Translations under genes and position numbers: made by a program
Part shown: positions 1 through 6,856 of the stretch, one piece after another
Layout: each line of letters opens with the position of its first letter
How positions within the stretch are numbered: the stretch's first letter is position 1
The notes under the pieces: model-generated
Told to the model about the DNA's origin: nothing
Seen by the model: only the letters and a program-made list of their open reading frames with translations
Database searches by the model: none
Source of the DNA: Mucilaginibacter sp. UBA4741
Lineage (GTDB): Bacteria > Bacteroidota > Bacteroidia > Sphingobacteriales > Sphingobacteriaceae
Direction of reading: 5' to 3'
NCBI GenBank assembly: GCA_002403905.1
Contig: DHIR01000057.1
Location: forward strand, 379-21,858
Length of the DNA stretch: 21,480 nt

Positions 1-137
1 TTTCGAGCCGATGGCTCTTAGTCTCTGCCAATGATATATTGTAAAAAATGCTGATTGTTAATAATTTATAATTGTGTCATTTTCAATGCGGTTATTTGCA
101 AACGCAAATATGGTTACTCAGGATGACAACCTCTTTA
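1..137. other. Left-edge non-coding stretch with two small hairpins
   Basis: No gene is visible. All plus-strand frames entering from the left edge hit stops within about 45 bases, so no long gene end is recognisable. Two hairpins are seen: GAGCC-gat-GGCTC at 5-17 and TATTTGC-aaac-GCAAATA at 93-110. The second lies just past the stop of the minus-strand M23 gene. It is not followed by a T-run on that strand, so it is at best a weak 3'-end hairpin rather than a canonical terminator. Confidence 0.4.
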
Positions 138-833
138 TTAAAGCTTCGGAAACCTCAATATCAAATTAGGATCAGGCGTGTTTTTAACCCACTTTGCTTT
201 TTCAGAGAAACGGCCAACGCCGGGGAAATCGCCGGCGTTACCTTCCATATCAAACATTAGTTGGAAATGCAGATGCGGCGGCCAGTGTCCGTTAACTTTG
301 CTATCGCCCAATTCGCCAATTTTTTGATTTTTGGCTACCGGCTTGCCAACGCTTAAACCGTTAAGGCTTTTGCGCGATAAATGGCCGTATAAACTATAAA
401 GTGTGGTTCCGTCAAGGTCATGCTGCAAAATAATAGTCGGGCCATAATCGCCTAAATTATTATTATCATTAAAACTATGTACAGTACCATCTAACGGCGA
501 ATAAACCCGCGTACCGGCAGTGGCCCAGATATCTATGCCTAAATGCAACCGGCGTGGCTCGCCGGGATCATCAAATAACGGGCTTCGGGCATACAGGGTG
601 CGGTGTTCCATATAGCCGCCAATTCCATAAAGGCTATGAGTTGCTTTAAGTTTGGCATTTATCCAGTTGCTAAATTTATCGGTGTCCCAAACTATGTTAT
701 GATCCAGCTCTATGTTTGATGCCGTGAGATCGAATTTATATAAGCGATCTGTAGCCGCGTTAAAATCAACAACTTTGCCTATAGCTTCGGGATGTGCTTT
801 AATGTAACCTGCTAACCTTTCAGACGCATTCAT
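138..833 (-). CDS. M23 family metallopeptidase, no signal peptide
   Basis: This 231-residue protein has a C-terminal peptidase M23 (LytM/lysostaphin-like) fold. The Zn-site motifs are present: HLGID (H97, D101), LYGHLS (H151) and HLHFQ (H187, H189). Such enzymes cut peptide cross-links in peptidoglycan or act as scaffolds for such cleavage. The N-terminal ~90 residues resemble no domain I know, and I see neither a signal peptide nor a membrane helix. That is odd for a wall enzyme, and it could be cytoplasmic or exported in a non-obvious way. The ATG at 833 is the only sensible start. The gene follows rbfA on the same strand after a 99-base spacer with GC-rich hairpins, so it may have its own transcript. 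The family call is firm; the substrate is unknown. Confidence 0.85.
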   Translation of the reverse strand: MNASERLAGYIKAHPEAIGKVVDFNAATDRLYKFDLTASNIELDHNIVWDTDKFSNWINAKLKATHSLYGIGGYMEHRTLYARSPLFDDPGEPRRLHLGIDIWATAGTRVYSPLDGTVHSFNDNNNLGDYGPTIILQHDLDGTTLYSLYGHLSRKSLNGLSVGKPVAKNQKIGELGDSKVNGHWPPHLHFQLMFDMEGNAGDFPGVGRFSEKAKWVKNTPDPNLILRFPKL

Positions 834-932
834 TGTACTCCCTCAAAGCCTCCCCGATGGGGAAAACTTATTAAATGTTTATAACTATCTATTTAAAGGC
901 CCTCCCTCCAGGGGAGGGTTGGGAGGGGTTGT
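834..932. repeat. GC-rich hairpin repeat between rbfA and the M23 gene
   Basis: Two GC-rich hairpins sit in an otherwise AT-rich spacer. One has a stem of seven G-C/A-T pairs plus one G-T pair with a CCA loop at 900-918. The other is TCCCC-gat-GGGGA at 851-863. The CCTCCC/GGGAGG words recur around them (841-855, 900-930). From memory, similar C-tract/G-tract blocks occur between genes in Sphingobacteriaceae. This could act as a terminator or mRNA stabiliser after rbfA, but no U-tract follows. Confidence 0.5.
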
Positions 933-1304
933 TTATTCGGTATCGGCTTGTTTCTCTTCGCGGTGTATTTTATCAAATATCTTATCCATACGGTCAACAT
1001 ACTCGCTGGTATCATCAATAAAGAACTCCAGTTGGGGTATTACCCTTACCTGGTCTTTAATGCGGCTGCCCAGTTTATAGCGAATCTCTGACGCGTGCAG
1101 CTTTACAGTTTGCAGCGCTACCGTAGAATTAGTGTTATTAAAAAAACTTAAAAACACCCTTGCAATTGCCAGGTCAGGTGTAACCCTTACTTTGGTTATG
1201 GTTACCAATGTATTTGGTAAATAGTTCATCCCTTCGCGCTGAAATATAGCGGCAAGGTCCTCTTGTATTACTCCGGCAAATTTTTGTTGACGTTTTGATT
1301 CCAT
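933..1304 (-). CDS. rbfA: 30S ribosome-binding factor RbfA
   Basis: This 123-residue protein matches RbfA in length and layout. The N-terminal ESKRQQKFAGVIQEDLAAIF helix corresponds to the usual RxxRVaexIqkelaeIl start. The VTITKVRVTPDLAIARVFLSF segment is the KH-like core strand with the family signature 'v..V.vS.Dl..A.Vyvs'. The C-terminal IPQLEFFIDDTSEYVDRMDKIFDKI is the typical 'P.l.F..D.S.e...ri..Ll..i' end. RbfA binds the 30S subunit near the 16S rRNA 5' helix and helps late maturation, especially in the cold. It starts at ATG 1304. The lipoprotein gene upstream on the same strand ends 71 bases before it. Confidence 0.93.
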   Translation of the reverse strand: MESKRQQKFAGVIQEDLAAIFQREGMNYLPNTLVTITKVRVTPDLAIARVFLSFFNNTNSTVALQTVKLHASEIRYKLGSRIKDQVRVIPQLEFFIDDTSEYVDRMDKIFDKIHREEKQADTE

Positions 1305-1375
1305 AATAATTTAATTAACGCCAAACAGGCAAATGAGTTTGATTTTAATATCGAAACAATATAACACTAAAAAGT

Positions 1376-1753
1376 TTACTTGCAATCGGCAGGTATGTCT
1401 TTAGTGATCTTTATTAATTTTTTTACTACCAGCGTACTATCATATGCAGCACCATTGCCACCCGTAGCCGATTTTATTTTTTCACCCTCTACCTCAATAT
1501 AAACAGGCTCGCCGGGTTTTTCAAAGCTAACTAATTGCGAGTATTTTAATTCTAATTGTGCCGAGCTATCTGCAACCCACAACTCTGTTTGTTTACCACA
1601 AGCCTGGAATGTTTTTGAGCCGGGCGCACAACTATATATGCCTTTAATTACTAAAGGGTTAACCGTATCGTTTTTATCGGGCTTGCTTTTACAGCTAAAC
1701 AAGCCGACAGAGATCAGCACCGCTAAAAAAATATGGGCCTTAAATAAACGCAT
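1376..1753 (-). CDS. Small lipoprotein with NlpE-like domain (putative)
   Basis: This is a 125-residue protein starting at ATG 1753 (MRLFKA...), with a hydrophobic signal ending in the lipobox LFSC followed by KSK, so it is a predicted lipoprotein. A start 11 codons earlier at 1786 would overlap the permease gene and put extra residues before the signal, so I prefer 1753, ten bases after the permease stop. The mature part reads YSCxPGSKTFQAC...WVADSSAQLELKYxxL...PGEPVYIEVEG. This resembles the pattern of NlpE-like/copper-homeostasis lipoproteins (Y-x-P..TF.dC..G....va.....LE..Y.....PGEPv.v..eG), recalled from family knowledge. Three cysteines remain after the lipobox, two close enough to form a disulfide. 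It probably shares a transcript with the permease. Its function is unknown. Confidence 0.7.
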   Translation of the reverse strand: MRLFKAHIFLAVLISVGLFSCKSKPDKNDTVNPLVIKGIYSCAPGSKTFQACGKQTELWVADSSAQLELKYSQLVSFEKPGEPVYIEVEGEKIKSATGGNGAAYDSTLVVKKLIKITKDIPADCK

Positions 1754-1763
1754 GTAAGCAAAT

Positions 1764-2996
1764 TTATAAATCCTGTTTAATATCATCTAATCCTTTTACA
1801 CTTAGCCTTGCACTAATACCTGATGCAATTACCGAAATAATTATAACAGTTAAAAACACCAAACCAAAATCAACCGGCTTTATATCAATTGGATAAGCAT
1901 TATTGGGTACACTTATTTTGCCGTCAACTGTTATAAAGCCGTAGCGCTGCTGCAATATACAAAATGCAAGGCCAAGCACAATACCAATAAAACAGCCAAT
2001 TAATGATATCATCATCCCCTCGAAAAAGAATATACCGCGTATTAATTGTTTGTTAGCGCCCAGGCTGGTTAGTATGGCAATGTCTTTACGCTTATCTATA
2101 ACCAAAATAGTTAAAGAGCCTACAATGTTAAAGGCCGCTATAATTAAAACAAAGGTTAGTATCATAAACAGCGCCCACTTTTCGTAATTAAGCGTTTTGT
2201 ATAAAATAGTATCCTGCTCGCGGCGTGTCTTTACGGTAAAATCCTTCCTAATTTTTTCCTGTAGCTCTGCTTGTACTGCCGATAGATCAGTCCCTTTTTT
2301 GTAATTAAGATCTATTGATGATACGCCTATGGGGATATCTAATAGCCCGCGCGCAAACTCAATGGGTACAATTACAATATCATCATAATCCTGCTGGATG
2401 GAAAACACCCCCGATGCAAAAATGCTACGCGTAGTAAACTCATCAGCCGGGTTAATAGAAACGCTGTTGCCCCGTTTGGGCGAATATATTTGTAAAGGAA
2501 AAAACGAATTATGAACGTTGACCGACAGGTTATTTTGCACAATAACGCCAATAACTGCCATAGGGCTGTTATTACTATAATGCAAAGTAAAAGAGCCATC
2601 CAGGATAATGCTATCCAGGTGTGGGTTTCTTTGAAACTCGCTGCTTACTCCCTTTAAATTGCCGATGAATGTTTTATCGCCATATTGAATAACTACTTTG
2701 TCTTCTAATACTTCGGTATAAGAGAACAGGCGATCATCCTTGTGTAATGACTTAAAAAAGGCTGTATTAGGATCAAAAGTTTTGCCTAGCCGTGCCTCCA
2801 CCCGCAATTCGGGCGAAAAATTACTGTTTATACCAACAATTACTTTTTCCAACCCATTAAAAACCGATAGCAGGATGATCAATACCGCGGTACCAATTAA
2901 TATCCCCATCATGGATATACCTGATATGATGTTGATAGCATGCATTTTCTTGCTCGAAACAAGGTATCGCTTGGCTATGTAGATGGAGGTGTTCAA
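1764..2996 (-). CDS. LolC/LolE-type ABC transporter permease (FtsX family)
   Basis: This 410-residue protein has the MacB/FtsX/LolE layout. The short N-terminal arm IAKRYLVSSKKMHAINIIS is followed by TM1 (~residues 22-48), a long periplasmic MacB-PCD-like domain, then three C-terminal TM segments (~275-300, 320-347, 378-402). The EKWALFMILTFVLIIAAFNIVGSL and IAILTSLGANKQLIRGIFFFEG segments are the family's typical cytoplasmic coupling region. In Gram-negatives such permeases work with LolD-type ATPases to release lipoproteins from the inner membrane. No ATPase gene is nearby, so it probably pairs with one elsewhere. The start codon is TTG: an in-frame TAA lies two codons upstream, and the next ATG (residue 18) would remove the conserved arm. 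Repeat-like DNA abuts this start. Confidence 0.9.
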   Translation of the reverse strand: MNTSIYIAKRYLVSSKKMHAINIISGISMMGILIGTAVLIILLSVFNGLEKVIVGINSNFSPELRVEARLGKTFDPNTAFFKSLHKDDRLFSYTEVLEDKVVIQYGDKTFIGNLKGVSSEFQRNPHLDSIILDGSFTLHYSNNSPMAVIGVIVQNNLSVNVHNSFFPLQIYSPKRGNSVSINPADEFTTRSIFASGVFSIQQDYDDIVIVPIEFARGLLDIPIGVSSIDLNYKKGTDLSAVQAELQEKIRKDFTVKTRREQDTILYKTLNYEKWALFMILTFVLIIAAFNIVGSLTILVIDKRKDIAILTSLGANKQLIRGIFFFEGMMISLIGCFIGIVLGLAFCILQQRYGFITVDGKISVPNNAYPIDIKPVDFGLVFLTVIIISVIASGISARLSVKGLDDIKQDL

Positions 2997-3042
2997 GAGT
3001 TATGAGTTGATAGTTTTGAGTAATGAGATTGCCTCTGCAAAA
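2997..3042. repeat. Degenerate short-word repeat at the permease start
   Basis: The segment 2997-3031 is built from near-repeats of the word GAGTTATGAGT / GAGTTGATAGT / GAGTAATGAG, directly upstream of the TTG start of the permease. It differs from the flanking coding sequence and resembles the short-word-built spacers seen elsewhere in this window (3688-3794, 7271-7435, 18128-18158). Confidence 0.4.
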
Positions 3043-3681
3043 CTACGTTAAAAAAGGATTATGTTGTTTTTCAAACCCGATAGTAGTTTCGGGGCCGTGA
3101 CCGGGATAGATGGTGCAGCTATCTGGCAGGGTAAGCAGCTTTTCTTCGATATTTTTTATCAGCGTTTCAAAACTGCCGCCGGGCAGGTCTGTACGGCCAA
3201 TGCTTCCCCTAAATAACACATCTCCTCCAATAACCAGGTTAGCCTCCTCATCATGAAAACATAAATGCGCGGGCGAGTGGCCGGGGGCGTAGATCAAATT
3301 TAAGGCAGTATTGCCAAAGCTAATGGTGCCGGTTTCGCCCAGGTATTCGTCGGGCATAGGCGATGGCTCGTAGTGTATACCAAATTGCGGGGCATAGGCT
3401 ATAACAGCGTCCAATACCTCTTGTTCGCCTTTGTTAAATTGGGGTTTAAGGCCATACTGATCAAATATAAATTTATTGCCCAGCACATGGTCTATATGGC
3501 AATGGGTGTTTAACAGTAAAACGGGTGTTAAATTATTATCCCTGATAAAGTTTACTACCGCGTTTTGCTCGGTAGCTGTTTCCATACCTGGATCAATGAT
3601 GGCGCACTCGCCGGTTTCATCATATAAAATATAAGTGTTTTCCTGGAATGGGTTATTAGGGAGTACTTTTACTGAAGCCAT
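3043..3681 (-). CDS. MBL-fold metallo-hydrolase (glyoxalase II-like)
   Basis: This 212-residue protein carries all metallo-beta-lactamase-fold metal motifs: THCHIDH (H60, H62, D64, H65), the APGHSPAH loop (H135), GGDVLF (D154) and YPGHGPET (H195). The GRTDLPGGS segment is typical of the YcbL/GloB-like hydrolases that cleave thioesters such as S-lactoylglutathione analogues. Length fits the single-domain family that lacks the C-terminal glyoxalase II substrate domain. The substrate cannot be read from sequence. It starts at ATG 3681. The gene ends 46 bases upstream of the permease TTG and follows gldD on the same strand after a repeat-containing spacer. Confidence 0.9.
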   Translation of the reverse strand: MASVKVLPNNPFQENTYILYDETGECAIIDPGMETATEQNAVVNFIRDNNLTPVLLLNTHCHIDHVLGNKFIFDQYGLKPQFNKGEQEVLDAVIAYAPQFGIHYEPSPMPDEYLGETGTISFGNTALNLIYAPGHSPAHLCFHDEEANLVIGGDVLFRGSIGRTDLPGGSFETLIKNIEEKLLTLPDSCTIYPGHGPETTIGFEKQHNPFLT

Positions 3682-3687
3682 GTTTTT

Positions 3688-3794
3688 ATTTCGGATGTCG
3701 GATTTGCGATTTCGGAATTGGTTAATTTTATAATTTTTAATAAATGGATTTGCTATTCAAATAATTCCGAAATCGAACATCCGAAATCCGAAAT
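3688..3794. repeat. Imperfect 32-base inverted repeat (TTTCGGA words)
   Basis: Arm 3688-3719 and the reverse complement of arm 3763-3794 agree at 29 of 32 positions, separated by a 43-base AT-rich spacer. Both arms are made of the word ATTTCGGA/GATTTCGG repeated. It fills almost the whole gap between gldD and the hydrolase gene. In RNA from the minus strand it could fold into a long stem. It looks like an intergenic repeat of the Bacteroidota type rather than a coded feature. Confidence 0.75.
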
Positions 3795-3798
3795 CTCT

Positions 3799-4398
3799 TT
3801 ACTTTTTCCACTTAAAGCTGCCTATCATCACATTAATATCCTGCTTAACAAAATTAAGTACAGGCTGTATCGAGTCTAGCCGTGGTTCGGTATTAAAATA
3901 CAATGCACCGCGCATATAGTTTTTTACGCTATCGGTTAAAAAAAACTGTACCGATGATGCCGAGTTACCGCCAATGGTATAATAAATACCATAAACATTA
4001 TGGGCAGGTACATGAATGTCCCCCTGGTCAATATCCGTAGCTTTTATGCTATTTTTAAAGGCCAGCTTATGCGCATCTTCCACCAGCTCATTAAACATTT
4101 TTTTTGAGGTGATGGTTTCATAGCTTAAATGCAGCGTACCATTAAGTTGCCTAAATTGCATATTTAACAAGTGCGTCATACTGATGAGGTTGGGCGCTAC
4201 GCGTGTTTGGGTATCCTTTTCAATAACAGCATACTTAGGGTATTGAAAGGTGAACGGATAGTTAGATACATATTCCTGGTATTCTTTTTTAGGTAATTCA
4301 ATACGGAAATACCCGCGCGGTTTTGGCGAATAATCAGTATTACCACCACAGGCAGAAAAAAATAATACGGCTATTACTAATACGACAAATACTCTCAT
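3799..4398 (-). CDS. gldD: Gliding motility lipoprotein GldD
   Basis: This 199-residue protein starts at ATG 4398 with a signal peptide ending in the lipobox FFSAC (Cys as mature residue 1). The mature N-terminus YSPKPRGYFRIELPKKEYQEY is the hallmark of GldD, followed by PFTFQYPKYAVIE. The C-terminal half also fits the family. GldD is an essential lipoprotein for gliding and type IX secretion function in Flavobacterium johnsoniae; in non-gliding Bacteroidota it is still common and its role is less clear. The ATG lies inside the aroE stop as ATGA (4395-4398), implying translational coupling. An ATG 33 bases further upstream would add a hydrophilic leader before the signal and is rejected. Confidence 0.9.
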   Translation of the reverse strand: MRVFVVLVIAVLFFSACGGNTDYSPKPRGYFRIELPKKEYQEYVSNYPFTFQYPKYAVIEKDTQTRVAPNLISMTHLLNMQFRQLNGTLHLSYETITSKKMFNELVEDAHKLAFKNSIKATDIDQGDIHVPAHNVYGIYYTIGGNSASSVQFFLTDSVKNYMRGALYFNTEPRLDSIQPVLNFVKQDINVMIGSFKWKK

Positions 4399-5195
4399 GG
4401 ATGCTTCTCCTTCGAGTTCCATATCTCCCATGATTTTTCGGCCTGCAGTATCAGCATTTCGTACCCGTTTTTAGGGGTTGCGCCGCGCTCTGCACCTTTG
4501 CGTAAAAACATGGTTTCGGGTGGGTTATATATCAAATCGTACAATAAGTGTTCGTCTGTTATCGCCTGGTATGGTATTGGCGGACACGCATCAACATCCG
4601 GCGCGGTACCCAGCGGCGTGGTATTGATAATTAATTTATGGGCAGCAATATGCCGCGGCTTTAAATCTTTAAACAATAAATTATCCTTGTGTGGGTTACG
4701 GGTAACTACCCTATAACTGATATCCAGATTCTCTAATACACATTTAACCGCCTGGGCCGCACCACCATCACCCAATACAAGGGCTTCGGTATGATGTTCT
4801 TTTAACAATGGCCTTAATGACATTTCAAAACCATACAGATCTGTATTAAAACCTTCCAGTCTGAAATCATGCCCCTCAACACCCACCTCGCCGGAGAATG
4901 CCGCCAACACGGGGCTTTCTTTGGTTATACGTATACAGTTTACCGCGCCTGCATTGCGAGCATCATGCTCTATCCAGTCCAGGTATTTTAATACATTTTT
5001 TTTATGCGGTACGGTTACGTTTAAGCCGCAAAGGTTTGGGTTAGCATCCAACAGGTCCTGCAGATCTTTTATATGCTCAAGGGTGTAAAGGTCATACACG
5101 CAGTCGGTAATATTTTCGTCCTCAAACTTTTTGGTGAAATATTTTTTTGAAAAAGAATGCGAAAGCGGAAAGCCGATGAGCCCGTATTGTTTCAT
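4395..5195 (-). CDS. aroE: Shikimate dehydrogenase
   Basis: This 266-residue protein catalyses NADPH-dependent reduction of 3-dehydroshikimate to shikimate in the aromatic amino acid pathway. The N-terminal substrate domain shows YGLIGFPLSHSFSKKYF, whose S-H-S-x-S-x motif binds shikimate. NVTVPHK carries the catalytic Lys (K65), and GFNTD the catalytic Asp (D119). The NADP-binding domain has LGDGGAAQAV (142-147, GxGGxA), and NTTPLG appears further on. The C-terminal GYEMLILQAEKSWEIW is the usual AroE end. Length is typical. Its last codons overlap gldD (ATGA). No other shikimate-pathway gene is in the window. Confidence 0.95.
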   Translation of the reverse strand: MKQYGLIGFPLSHSFSKKYFTKKFEDENITDCVYDLYTLEHIKDLQDLLDANPNLCGLNVTVPHKKNVLKYLDWIEHDARNAGAVNCIRITKESPVLAAFSGEVGVEGHDFRLEGFNTDLYGFEMSLRPLLKEHHTEALVLGDGGAAQAVKCVLENLDISYRVVTRNPHKDNLLFKDLKPRHIAAHKLIINTTPLGTAPDVDACPPIPYQAITDEHLLYDLIYNPPETMFLRKGAERGATPKNGYEMLILQAEKSWEIWNSKEKHP

Positions 5196-5266
5196 GCTGT
5201 AATATTAATAACAAACAACGAGGATTTTAAATTTTTTGTTGGGGGATGCATAATAAACGCGCGCCG

Positions 5267-5402
5267 GTGATTCACCCCGACATCGCTTTGCTCGTCGACC
5301 CTCTCTTCGCTGCGCGGAAAGAGGGTAGGAAAAAAGTGTTAATTAAAACCCCTTTACCGCTTGCGGAAGAGAGGGTGGTCCAGCGAAGCGCAGGCCGGGT
5401 GA
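5267..5402. repeat. Palindromic intergenic repeat element
   Basis: This is a compound imperfect palindrome between bactofilin and aroE. The outer arms (about 5272-5308 and the reverse complement of 5366-5402) share TCACCC...CGCTT.GCT and CCCTCTCTTC. The word ACCCTCT/AGAGGGT occurs three times (5298-5304, 5320-5326, 5370-5376), the first two forming an internal hairpin, and CCGC-tt-GCGG at 5357-5366 forms another. It is much more GC-rich than the neighbouring spacer and stops just before the bactofilin stop codon. It contains no credible gene. I recall similar sequence between genes in Sphingobacteriaceae, so it is probably a REP/MITE-like family. Confidence 0.65.
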
Positions 5403-5406
5403 GTAG

Positions 5407-5793
5407 CTACGCTATCTGCTTAATTTGTTTAGTACCGGCTGATGCCATAGCTAAATGCCCATTGTAAACACCGCCGGTCTCAACCAGCAGGGTTGCAGTT
5501 TCAATATCGCCGGTTATTTTGCCGGTGCTCTTAATTTCAAGCGATTGTACGGTTATATTGCCATGTACGGTTCCGTAAACAACCATTTCCCTGGTGGTAA
5601 TATTGCCCGCTATAAAACCTTTTTCGCCTAATATTAAGCCTTCGCTTATATGTACATCACCGGTTACCTGGCCATCAATCCGTGCAACTGCAGGGGCAGT
5701 TAAATTGCCCGATACAGTACAGCCCTCGCTAATTAATGTTGATATAGCTTGCAGATCAAGCGCTACTTTATCTTTTTTAGAAAAAACACCCAT
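5407..5793 (-). CDS. Bactofilin family cytoskeletal protein
   Basis: This 128-residue protein shows the bactofilin (DUF583, polymer-forming) pattern. The short charged N-terminus MGVFSKKDK is followed by the repeating GN.T.PA..IDG.V.GDV..SE.L..GE.G...GNI...E.VVYG.V.GNI beta-helix rungs and a final ...GDIETATLLVETGGVYNG. Bactofilins self-assemble without nucleotide into filaments on the inner membrane and position wall enzymes. It begins 13 bases after the stop of the membrane M23 peptidase on the same strand. That arrangement matches the known bactofilin/M23 functional pairing in cell-shape control (e.g. CcmA with Csd peptidases). The short hydrophilic C-terminal tail ends at the edge of a repeat element. 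Confidence 0.93.
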   Translation of the reverse strand: MGVFSKKDKVALDLQAISTLISEGCTVSGNLTAPAVARIDGQVTGDVHISEGLILGEKGFIAGNITTREMVVYGTVHGNITVQSLEIKSTGKITGDIETATLLVETGGVYNGHLAMASAGTKQIKQIA

Positions 5794-5806
5794 TGATTGC
5801 CTTTAT

Positions 5807-6673
5807 TTAGTTATTCAAGGTTAAAAACTTAACGGGGTTTAGTGGTTTCCCGTCTTTTCTTACTTCGTAGTGTAAATGTGCTCCTGTTGAGCGGCCGGTC
5901 GAGCCAACCTCGCCAACTTTATCACCAACTGATAATTGCTGACCAACCTTAACGGTTATACGTGACAAGTGACCATACAAAGTTTCAAAACCGTTAGCGT
6001 GTGCTACCCTAACGCAATTACCGTAACCACCGTTCCAGCCGGCAGCTACTACACGGCCGTTAGCAGTACATTTAGCTACGTCACCACGATTGCCTTTAAA
6101 ATCAATACCCGGATGAAACTCGGCATGTGCCGAATTAAATGGGTCGCTCCTGAAACCAAAGCTCGATGTCATGGAACTAATGCGCGGATAACCCATTGGC
6201 GTAAAACCTACGGTGTTTACCAAATGTGTTAAATAATCATCATAGGCCATGTAAACTTCTTTATCTGATAGTTTTACACCAGCCTCGTTGGCATCGCCAC
6301 CAACCGATTTGGTTGAGAAGCCTTTTAGCCCGCGTTTTCTTAAATAATCGTTAATGCTTTTTAACTTGGTCTCAATAGCCTGTATGTAGATTTGGGCAGA
6401 ATTTTTTTCGCTGTCTTTTTGCAAGGCTATTGGTATTTGCCCTTTAAGATTTATAATCTGTGTAAGCAACTGCTGTTTTTCCTGCTCTTGCTGCTGGCTC
6501 TTGTTGTTCAGAAAAACAATTGATCCAATTAAAATTGCAAGTACACCAACTAACCCCATCGCATAATATTTTAAGCGGGCTAAATGGCGGGTACGTACTT
6601 GGATTGTTCTGGCACCTTGTTTATTTTTACTTAAAATAACAATTGTACTCACGTCCTTTGGGTTAACTTTCAT
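5807..6673 (-). CDS. Membrane-anchored M23 family metallopeptidase
   Basis: This 288-residue protein has a cytoplasmic N-terminus (1-36, basic), one TM segment (~37-55), a Gln/Glu/Lys-rich coiled coil (~56-115) and a C-terminal M23 domain. SSFGFRSDPF begins the peptidase fold. Zn ligands are seen as HPGIDF (H187, D191), LYGHLS (H235) and GAHLHYE (H266, H268). All catalytic residues are kept, so it is probably an active peptidoglycan endopeptidase or carboxypeptidase facing the periplasm. It is the first gene of a pair with bactofilin, with a 13-base gap. The expected role is local wall remodelling guided by the bactofilin polymer. It starts at ATG 6673. Confidence 0.92.
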   Translation of the reverse strand: MKVNPKDVSTIVILSKNKQGARTIQVRTRHLARLKYYAMGLVGVLAILIGSIVFLNNKSQQQEQEKQQLLTQIINLKGQIPIALQKDSEKNSAQIYIQAIETKLKSINDYLRKRGLKGFSTKSVGGDANEAGVKLSDKEVYMAYDDYLTHLVNTVGFTPMGYPRISSMTSSFGFRSDPFNSAHAEFHPGIDFKGNRGDVAKCTANGRVVAAGWNGGYGNCVRVAHANGFETLYGHLSRITVKVGQQLSVGDKVGEVGSTGRSTGAHLHYEVRKDGKPLNPVKFLTLNN

Positions 6674-6821
6674 TTACTTTATTAGCAATTAGGGGTGGCA
6701 ATTTATAAAAAGCCCTATACAAATCAACATTATTTAAACAATTTAACATTTGCTTTGTATAAGACATTGTCAGCATGGTGTTATTATTACGAATTTTAAA
6801 CCATTACTGTTACCTATTTAT

Positions 6822-6829
6822 TATTTTTG
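6822..6829 (+). promoter_or_regulatory. Candidate -7 promoter element for the bacilliredoxin gene
   Basis: TATTTTTG fits the Bacteroidota -7 consensus TAnnTTTG exactly and lies 27 bases before the ATG, predicting a short leader. No clear -33 TTG is seen at the right distance, so the call rests on one element. The divergent M23 gene shares this 183-base spacer, and no clear promoter was found for it. Confidence 0.4.
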
Positions 6830-6856
6830 TGGATAAATTTTTGAAAAAGACACATT

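Noticed and set aside
72..260. 62-codon plus-strand frame at the left edge
   Set aside because: Most of it lies antisense to the end of the M23 gene, and it carries no motif.
4399..4431. Upstream ATG for gldD
   Set aside because: It would place a hydrophilic stretch before the lipoprotein signal. ATG 4398 overlaps the aroE stop as ATGA and starts directly with the signal.
5246..5467. 73-codon plus-strand frame over the palindromic repeat
   Set aside because: It is formed by the repeat and by the complement of the bactofilin 3' end.
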